Source of the DNA: Paenibacillus rhizovicinus
Lineage (GTDB): Bacteria > Bacillota > Bacilli > Paenibacillales > Paenibacillaceae
Length of the DNA: 64,000 bases
Assembly: GCF_010365285.1 (NCBI RefSeq)
Contig: NZ_CP048286.1
Location: 3,607,501-3,671,500, forward strand
Direction: 5' to 3'
Shown here: in pieces, positions 58,609 to 64,000 of the stretch
How the letters are laid out: the number at the start of each line of letters is the position of its first letter
How positions within the stretch are numbered: position 1 is the stretch's first letter
Notes under the pieces: model-generated
What the model was told of the DNA's origin: nothing
What the model saw: the letters and a program-made list of their open reading frames with translations, nothing else
Databases searched by the model: none
Position numbers and translations under genes: made by a program

Positions 58609-59634
58609 GTGAACATCGAGAATAACGATTTAAAACTTTCAATTTTAGATTTTGTTCATATATACGGTAATAGTAATGCTTCAGAAAGTCTCAAGAATGT
58701 AATTGAGATGGCGCAACTAGCTGAGGAATTAGGTTACACAAGATATTGGTTTACGGAACATCACAATACAAAAACCTCGATAAGTACTTCGCCCGAAATG
58801 TTGACTATGCATGCGGCTGCTCATACAAAGAGGATTAGGGTGGGTTCTGGAGGAGTAATGCTGCCTAATCATAGTGCATTGAAAGTAATGGAAAATTTCA
58901 CTTTACTTGAAGGGCTTCACCCAGGGCGTATTGATCTTGGTATAGGGAGGGCATCCGGAACTGACGGACAAACTATGTTAGCTTTGCTACGGTCTAGAGA
59001 GTTAATGTGGGCAAATGACTTCCCCAATCAACTGGAGGATCTTCTTTCATTTTTTAAGCGTGATTTTAAAAAGGATCATCCATTTAGCCAGATAACCCCA
59101 CCGGGTGACAAGTCAATGATACCAGATGTGTATATGTTAGGCTCTAGCGAAGGTGGTTTACAATTTGCACTTGATAAAGGATTAGGTTTTGTGTTCGCTG
59201 CTCAACTCGCACCACAATTAGCTATTCCTATTTTACGAGCCTATAAAAACGAATTTAAATCCTCATCTTATCTGAGTGAACCAAAAAGTATAATAGCATT
59301 AATGGTTATCGTGGCCGAAACAGAAGAAGAGGCTGAATTCATAGCCGGTCCAGCAGAGTTAATGTGGGCACAAATCAGTACGGGAACAATCGATTTGTCG
59401 TTTTCAACACCATTGGAAGCGAAAAATCATATATACACTCTAGCGGAAGAAAGTGCGAGGGAACGTAACAAATCTCGTTTCGTGATTGGTAGTGTAGAAA
59501 ATGTTGCTGAGACATTACATCGGCTAGCGAAAGATAGTTTAGTTGATGAAATAATTATTGTTGATTTTTATCCTGATCAAGAAAGTCGAAAGAAAGGACA
59601 CAAATTATTGGCCAAAGAATTAGGACTGTGCTAA
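58609..59634 (+). CDS. LLM-class (luciferase-like) flavin-dependent oxidoreductase
   Basis: 341 residues from the GTG at 58609 with AAGGGGGGGAG upstream; the longer frame from 58534 lacks a site. Typical segments are LGYTRYWFTEHHNTKTSISTSPEML, VGSGGVMLPNHSALKVMENF, LHPGRIDLGIGRASGTD and YMLGSSEGGLQFALDKGLGFVFAAQLAP, as in bacterial luciferase-like monooxygenases of the MsnO8 type. FMN-dependent; substrate unknown. Confidence 0.9.
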   Translation: MNIENNDLKLSILDFVHIYGNSNASESLKNVIEMAQLAEELGYTRYWFTEHHNTKTSISTSPEMLTMHAAAHTKRIRVGSGGVMLPNHSALKVMENFTLLEGLHPGRIDLGIGRASGTDGQTMLALLRSRELMWANDFPNQLEDLLSFFKRDFKKDHPFSQITPPGDKSMIPDVYMLGSSEGGLQFALDKGLGFVFAAQLAPQLAIPILRAYKNEFKSSSYLSEPKSIIALMVIVAETEEEAEFIAGPAELMWAQISTGTIDLSFSTPLEAKNHIYTLAEESARERNKSRFVIGSVENVAETLHRLAKDSLVDEIIIVDFYPDQESRKKGHKLLAKELGLC

Positions 59635-59747
59635 TTTTACAAGTCACGCTATGAAAAGGCGAGTAAAAGCATAAATATATACAGAAAGCAAAACAATTAG
59701 AGAGCGGGAAGTTTACTAGGTTTGAAAAAAACATAGGAGGTATAATA

Positions 59748-60203
59748 ATGGTCAATCTTATTAAACAGCAGTTTACTTTAACGAGACAAGGAGTCATGCA
59801 GGCGTTAGAGGGTGTTTCACCGGAAATGGCTGACGTAATTCCATTTGGTTTCAATAACAATATTCGTTGGCAAGTAGGACATATCTTATATGCAGGAGAA
59901 CTACATTTGTTCCCAGGAAAAGGAACGTTACCGGCGGAGTATGCTAATTTTTTTGACTCTGGAACAAGACCCCGGCAATCGAAAGAAGGAGTTCCATCAT
60001 TGAAAATCCTTATTGCTGAATTAAAAGAGCAGTATGTTCGCATTCAAAATATCCCTGAGGAAGCCTTTAATGAAAAATTGTCAAGACCACGTCCGGGATT
60101 GGAGACTTTTGGAGAATTTGCGGCCATGATGGCGTACCATGAAGCGATGCACTTAGGCCAAATTCAGTCACTAAAACGAGTGGTTCAAGCTAAAGGTGTC
60201 TAA
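59748..60203 (+). CDS. DinB-family protein
   Basis: 151 residues. The four-helix bundle signature is seen in NIRWQVGHILYAGELHLF and MMAYHEAMHLGQIQSLKR, whose three histidines are the usual metal ligands. DinB/YfiT-like proteins include thiol transferases using bacillithiol. Next to an exporter and a luciferase-like oxidoreductase, detoxification is a reasonable inference. AGGAGG lies before the ATG. Confidence 0.9.
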   Translation: MVNLIKQQFTLTRQGVMQALEGVSPEMADVIPFGFNNNIRWQVGHILYAGELHLFPGKGTLPAEYANFFDSGTRPRQSKEGVPSLKILIAELKEQYVRIQNIPEEAFNEKLSRPRPGLETFGEFAAMMAYHEAMHLGQIQSLKRVVQAKGV

Positions 60204-60313
60204 CCCCCACAGGTGGAAGTATCATTTATGCTAATAAATAGCGTATCATTCTTAGGTAAGGCCATATTTTAGTTATTCCATTAAAGGGCGCTTTAACGGA
60301 GCAATGAAAAATA

Positions 60314-60354
60314 CCTAATTTCTCAAAATTTATATTTGAGAAATTAGGTTTTTT
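60314..60354 (+). terminator. Terminator after the DinB gene
   Basis: A 14-bp stem (CCTAATTTCTCAAA / TTTGAGAAATTAGG) with a 7-nt loop and six T. Ends the cargo operon. The rest of 60204-60457 shows nothing else. Confidence 0.92.
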
Positions 60355-60457
60355 ATTATGGGATTTCCTTAACGTTGTAAATCCGCATTTTCCTGACGCT
60401 ACCCCTTTATAAAGATATTTGGTATTTAATTATGTTATTAGCTCAACTTTCGCAGCA

Positions 60458-60838
60458 TCAAATCGGCAAACAAGCAGCACGATCGAGCATAGATGCTATC
60501 ACCTGTGGAGCCGACTGGAGAGCTTCTTGTCGGCGCTTGTAACCGTGTGAGGGTTTGTCAATGTTCTCGCTCATACCGTTAATCGCAGACTTGTAAGAGC
60601 TAAGCAATGCAAAGTCCAGTGGCAGGAAAGTATGGCAATCAGACCATCCCATCGTCAGCATGCAAAACCCTGTATAATAAGCGCCAGTGGCGTGATATTT
60701 GTCTGAGGTCAAAACATTGTCCCAGAAAGAGTCTACAGAAGTTTCTGCCGTTGTTGTTTGAACGTTGAAGTCTGCAATGTCATTGAACTCCCTCGGAGAA
60801 CGATAGTTGAACAAAATATAATCAATGTTAAGGGCCAT
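60458..60838 (-). pseudogene. IS4-family-like transposase remnant
   Basis: 126 residues from an internal part of a DDE transposase. HATGAYYTGFCMLTMGWSDCHTFLPLDFALLSS and INGMSENIDKPSHGYKRRQEA match the central region of IS4-like transposases. The N-terminal third and the C-terminus with the last catalytic residue are missing, and no terminal inverted repeats were recognised. It is a fragment, not an intact insertion sequence. Confidence 0.78.
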
Positions 60839-61030
60839 TCCACTAAGGATGGCCCTCGCTGCTTATTTTCGCCGATAGATACGTTAAGCTGAACCGTATC
60901 ACAAGTAACGGCAAGTTTTTTCGGAAAATCACGCAGTGGGCTTGGAAAGACGCTTTGCCGGGCATGGGTTTGGGATGGGCCACGCTGGGCGGCGTAGTCG
61001 GCGCAAACGGGCTTCTGCGAGCTTTTTGAG

Positions 61031-61741
61031 CTACAGAACGATGCGGTATCTGGAGGGGGACTTTTGCTTACGGAAAGCAAAAGCCCCCTCCGCCTGTTTA
61101 GCGGAAGGGACAAGCTCAAAAATATGCTTTTGGACGGTTGGGTCAAACTCAAGTTCGATGCCAGCGACCTTGCGCCTGTCCTTCATGTGAACTTGCTTGA
61201 CCACGGTCTGGAGGAGCGTCTTCTGCGTCTCTGGAGGCGCTCCTTCGAGAAGGCTTTGGAACTGTGCAAGTGCCTGCCGGACTTGTTGGAGCGGGACGGG
61301 GGCGGACGTGCTGTCCGCTAGGTGCCGCTCTGCTTCGCTTTTTCGTCGCGTGAGTTGCTCGTGCTGGACTTTCAACTCGCTCAGCCGCTCGACGAATAGG
61401 TCGTCGTCCACGCCGCTTGTCTCGAACAGCTTGAAGAATCTCTTGCGCTGGCTCTCGACTGATGCCAGTTCTTTTTCGATTGCGGCCAGTTCCTTCTGGA
61501 GTGGTGACGCTTCTCGATCGACTTGCCGGAGATTCCGGCGTCGACGTACTCTTTGAACACGACCTTGTGTTCGACCTTGCTTTCTAATTTCCTCCATTTG
61601 GGCCTCGATGTAAAAGCCCAGTTCCGCCTGCTCCTCGGTTGACACGCGGCTGTACGAGACGACTTGCAGTTCTGGCGGAGCAGAGATATTTTTGAGCACG
61701 TTGAGGGGCTGCGTCTTTTGTTTTGTCGAAGTCATTTTCAA
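61031..61741 (-). pseudogene. Large serine recombinase with internal deletion
   Basis: 236 residues. The start of a resolvase domain (VVSYSRVSTEEQAELGFYIEAQMEEIRKQ, nucleophile Ser at about residue 29-34) passes after ~55 residues directly into the C-terminal coiled coil (about 78-170). The family's tail region (TLLQTVVKQVHMKDRRKVAGIELEF) follows. The rest of the catalytic domain, the recombinase DNA-binding domain and the zinc ribbon are missing, so it should be inactive. Intact relatives have about 450-550 residues. Confidence 0.8.
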
Positions 61742-61752
61742 GTCCCCTTGTT

Positions 61753-61977
61753 CTATGCTATTCGTCTGAATTCCGGGGTCCCGAGCAGTTCAGCGGTCAG
61801 TTCAAATTCGGCTTGCTCGTCATCTTCCTGTTCTAGAATGGCGGTGATGAGTAGGAACATTCGCTCGTCGACTTTGGCGAGAGCAAAGCGTCTTTCCGGT
61901 TTGGCAAGATAGTCTTTGACGAGTGTGGCAAGAATCTCGATCGTGGTTTGGTAGTTGTCGGCAACGGTCAGTTGCAT
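61753..61977 (-). CDS. Small protein upstream of the recombinase, not recognised
   Basis: 74 residues; ATG preceded by AGAGGAG about 9 bp away. Acidic and mostly helical (VKDYLAKPERRFALAKVDERMFLLITAILEQEDDEQAEFEL). It ends 11 bp before the recombinase start in the same direction, so it belonged to that element. Function unknown. Confidence 0.7.
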   Translation of the reverse strand: MQLTVADNYQTTIEILATLVKDYLAKPERRFALAKVDERMFLLITAILEQEDDEQAEFELTAELLGTPEFRRIA

Positions 61978-62219
61978 CGGTGGTCACTCCTCTTTTTCGT
62001 GAAGTGTTTGGGGAGGAGCGGTACTAAAAAAGTGCCGCCCTGTCGCCCTTTGTTGTGTTGCATGGGCGGTTTGCCGTTCTGTAGTCGCCCTGACCTGTAC
62101 TTTGCCGGCAGTCCCGACAAGTGCACTTGAGTTCACTTACAGTTAGCTTGCCAGCATCGGCCCTTTCTTTGACTGCATTGGGTTGAAGGCGAAAAGTGCG
62201 GGAGGGCGGCAGCAAGCTG

Positions 62220-62758
62220 TCAAGCCAAGCTGACAACCTCGTAATCGCCGATGAAGGTTCGCTCGTAGGAGTAGTCGTCAAAGTCAAAACGCTCCGACTT
62301 GCCGTCTAGCCACTCGTTGACGCCAAGACCATGGAAAACCTTGGTGGGGAGGTAATTGAGGTCAAACTGGATGCTTTCGTCATCGAACGCTCTTTCCAAG
62401 GCCTCGCGTTCTGCGCCAGAGTGAAAAACGTCATCATGTAGTCGTTGTCGTACAGCACCACGAATTTGTACGCTTGGAGTCCCTCGCCTACGTTGAGCAG
62501 TTCGACGTACTCGGGGTAACTTCCCAGCAGTCCGCCGTTTTCGCGGTTCAGCCCGACGTTGTCGAGATCGCGGACGTTGTCCCCCACTTCGAGAACTACA
62601 ATGTAGCCATGCCCGTCCAACCGAAACTCGCTATCCTCCTCCTCCAGTTCGTCCCTTAATAGCAGAAAGTAGTCGTCTATCAGGTCGAGGAGCACCGTAA
62701 GAAGTGCTCCGCCTTGGCGCAGAACGACAAGGTCATGCTGGGTCTTGATGATCTTCAT
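62220..62758 (-). pseudogene. Acidic hypothetical protein gene with a single-base frameshift
   Basis: Begins MKIIKTQHDLVVLRQGGALL after AGGAGG. Up to ...YMMTFFTLAQNA (near 62413) the frame is good. The continuation EALERAFDDESIQFDLNYL through GDYEVVSLA is in the next frame and ends at a TGA at 62220. Restoring one G in GCGAGGCC joins both parts into 179 residues. Decay or a sequencing error could explain it. No family recognised; 61978-62219 holds no other gene. Confidence 0.65.
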
Positions 62759-62785
62759 TTCTGAATCCCTCCTGAAAAAGAAAAT

Positions 62786-62803
62786 GCCCCTTCGAAAAGG
62801 GGC
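62786..62803 (-). other. Hairpin in the leader of the frameshifted gene
   Basis: GCCCCTT-CGAA-AAGGGGC, 27 bp before the ATG on the minus strand and followed there by a T-rich stretch. Possibly a terminator for upstream transcription or an attenuator. Confidence 0.55.
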
Positions 62804-63018
62804 TTAGAGCAAGATCAAGATTATGATATATGTCTCAAAAAATGCTTGAATCGGCTCTGTATTTAAGGCGAAATTTACTCAACAAACGGGCAGTTTAACT
62901 CAATGAAGCACGCAGTAGGGTCTTACCGCAGCGGACCTTTTTTGCGTTCACAAAATATGGTCTTGAATACAGAAGTCAAAAGTAACCGTCGCTCAATCCA
63001 TTATCGGTAAATTTTATC

Positions 63019-63044
63019 TGAAACCTTTTCTGTGTTCATGTGTC
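63019..63044 (+). promoter_or_regulatory. ECF-type promoter before the sigma gene
   Basis: TGAAAC (63019-63024), 16 bp, TGTC (63041-63044) resembles the TGAAAC-N16-CGTC consensus of Bacillus ECF sigma factors. It lies 29 bp before the start codon, so autoregulation is likely. The rest of the 62804-63072 gap shows nothing further. Confidence 0.5.
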
Positions 63045-63072
63045 ATTATGATAGGAAGAGGGTGAGAGTCAA

Positions 63073-63618
63073 ATGGAAAAGATGGATCAACTTAATCAAT
63101 GGATCCGGGATTACAATGACCGATTACGTTATGTCGCTTACACGTACGTGCGCGATCACAACAGGTCAGAGGATATTGTACAAGAAGCAATGGTACAAGC
63201 ATATCTCTCGATTCGGCAACTAAGAGACCCTAAGCGTCCGTACCCGTGGCTGGTTCGCATCGTTATCAACTTGTGTCTGAATACGAACCGCAAATATCGG
63301 AGAGAGCAACCTACCGATTTTCTGCCTGAACAGAGAGGCAAGAGCACGGAAGACATTTACCTGCAGATGAGTAGGGACAAGGAAGTTTATGCTGCGATAA
63401 TAGATTTGGACGAAAAATATCGAACACCGATTATCTTGTATTATTTTGAGGACCTAACGGTCAGGGAGATCGCTTATGCTCTCCAGCTAAGTGAAGGCGC
63501 GATCAAGACACGGCTGGCGAGAGGGAGAGAACAATTGAAATCAGCATTAACCAGAGAGGAGTCGGATGAAATTGGAGACACGTATTCGTCAAGCAAAGCC
63601 AACTTATATACACGCTGA
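63073..63618 (+). CDS. ECF-type RNA polymerase sigma factor
   Basis: 181 residues. Region 2 (LRYVAYTYVRDHNRSEDIVQEAMVQAYLSI) and region 4 (PIILYYFEDLTVREIAYALQLSEGAIKTRLARGREQL) of a sigma-70 group 4 factor; no region 3. Recruits RNA polymerase to stress promoters. Its last 53 bases overlap the next gene, as in many sigma/anti-sigma pairs. Confidence 0.93.
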   Translation: MEKMDQLNQWIRDYNDRLRYVAYTYVRDHNRSEDIVQEAMVQAYLSIRQLRDPKRPYPWLVRIVINLCLNTNRKYRREQPTDFLPEQRGKSTEDIYLQMSRDKEVYAAIIDLDEKYRTPIILYYFEDLTVREIAYALQLSEGAIKTRLARGREQLKSALTREESDEIGDTYSSSKANLYTR

Positions 63619-64000
63619 TCCGGAGCGCACGTTAGAGGCGGTTATGGCCAGGCTACATGAGCAGCCAAGGATTGGTCGCTTTCAATGGGTCAGACGCAGA
63701 GCGCGCACTGTAAGCTTGATCATTGCAACTGCCGCTGTAACGGTATTATGCATCCTTGGCGCAGGGCTCGTCAATCCGGCAATGGCCAATGCATTGAGCA
63801 AGTTGCCCCTAGTTGGCAGTCTGTTCGTCGAGGCAGGCGATACCGGTCTGAAGACTGCGTCCAATCAAGGTTTGACCGCAAAGATTAATGCAAATGAGTC
63901 GCATGATGGCGTAACCTTTAAAATCTCCGAGATGATGTACGACGGGACCCGAATGTCCATGGTGCTGACCAGGGAAACGGACGATGGCAAGAATCCGCCG
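63566..64000 (+). CDS. DUF4179-like membrane protein, probable anti-sigma factor (partial)
   Basis: 145 residues visible from an ATG at 63566 preceded by AGAGAGGAG; runs off the right edge. A short cytoplasmic N-terminus (about 1-47) is followed by a membrane helix (about 48-70, SLIIATAAVTVLCILGAGLV), then the start of an extracytoplasmic domain (NPAMANALSKLPLVGSLF). Architecture and overlap with the ECF sigma gene suggest it holds the sigma factor inactive at the membrane. Confidence 0.8.
   Translation, partial: MKLETRIRQAKPTYIHADPERTLEAVMARLHEQPRIGRFQWVRRRARTVSLIIATAAVTVLCILGAGLVNPAMANALSKLPLVGSLFVEAGDTGLKTASNQGLTAKINANESHDGVTFKISEMMYDGTRMSMVLTRETDDGKNPP

Larger units (their letters stand above)
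55209..62830. mobile_element. Probable horizontally acquired island downstream of rlmH
   Basis: Composition shifts from GC-rich to clearly AT-rich right after rlmH. The segment carries a regulator-exporter-oxidoreductase cargo (55.3-60.2 kb) and then decayed mobile-element genes: IS4-like transposase remnant, internally deleted large serine recombinase and a frameshifted accessory gene. The left edge is sharp; the right edge (somewhere before the ECF sigma gene) is approximate. No direct repeats were confirmed at the ends. Confidence 0.6.

Noticed and set aside
60733-61152. 139-codon frame on the minus strand
   Set aside because: Overlaps the recombinase tail and the transposase remnant in a different frame; low-complexity start and no family match.
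62024-62287. 87-codon frame on the minus strand
   Set aside because: It overlaps the true 3' end of the frameshifted gene in another frame and lacks a ribosome site.

Overview
This 64 kb window is the replication-origin region of an endospore-forming Firmicute, most likely of the Paenibacillaceae (Paenibacillus or Cohnella type). The evidence is the conserved dnaA-dnaN-yaaA-recF-remB-gyrB-gyrA block, rpmH-rnpA-yidC-jag-mnmE-mnmG-rsmG-noc-parA-parB, the sporulation-associated YyaC, and the rpsF-ssb-rpsR, gdpP-rplI-dnaB, purA and walRKHIJ neighbourhoods, plus a fairly high GC content.

Layout. Bases 1-11114 (minus strand) carry, moving left from the origin, dnaA, dnaN, yaaA, recF, remB, gyrB, gyrA and a partial HD-GYP gene. 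A lone plus-strand ATP-grasp gene sits between gyrB and gyrA. The origin is bipartite: a DnaA-box cluster lies upstream of dnaA (11107-11525), and an unwinding-type module lies between dnaA and dnaN (about 9576-9744). The right arm (11.7-24 kb) encodes L34, the RNase P protein, YidC, KhpB, tRNA-modification enzymes and the partition system with two parS sites. It continues with a Se/S-type cysteine desulfurase, a DUF4446 protein, YyaC, a Se/S-carrier-like protein, a DUF951 protein and tRNA-Ser(CGA). A 37/38-bp tandem repeat (24314-24520) precedes a sugar-sensing two-component operon with its own binding lipoprotein, and then mglBAC.

From 33 to 55 kb: a candidate structured RNA opposite the 3' end of the mgl operon, yjzC, rpsF-ssb-rpsR, small membrane and cell-envelope genes, yybS-gdpP-rplI-dnaB, purA with a PurR-type operator, a LysM/G5/M23 peptidase, the walRKHIJ operon, an HtrA protease and rlmH.

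Immediately after rlmH the composition becomes AT-rich. There follows an apparently acquired island (about 55.2-62.8 kb): ArsR-type regulator, DHA2 exporter, MDR oxidoreductase, luciferase-like oxidoreductase, DinB protein, an IS4-like transposase remnant, an internally deleted large serine recombinase and a frameshifted gene. The window ends with an ECF sigma factor and the start of a DUF4179 protein that is probably its regulator.

The most unusual signal is a modular repeat family built of a constant 20-bp module (A) and a 22-bp module (B). Each B has a different self-complementary hairpin followed by a constant tail. The pattern is A-B-A-B in the gyrB upstream region, and A-A-A-B-B-B inserted in frame into the ATPase domain of WalK.
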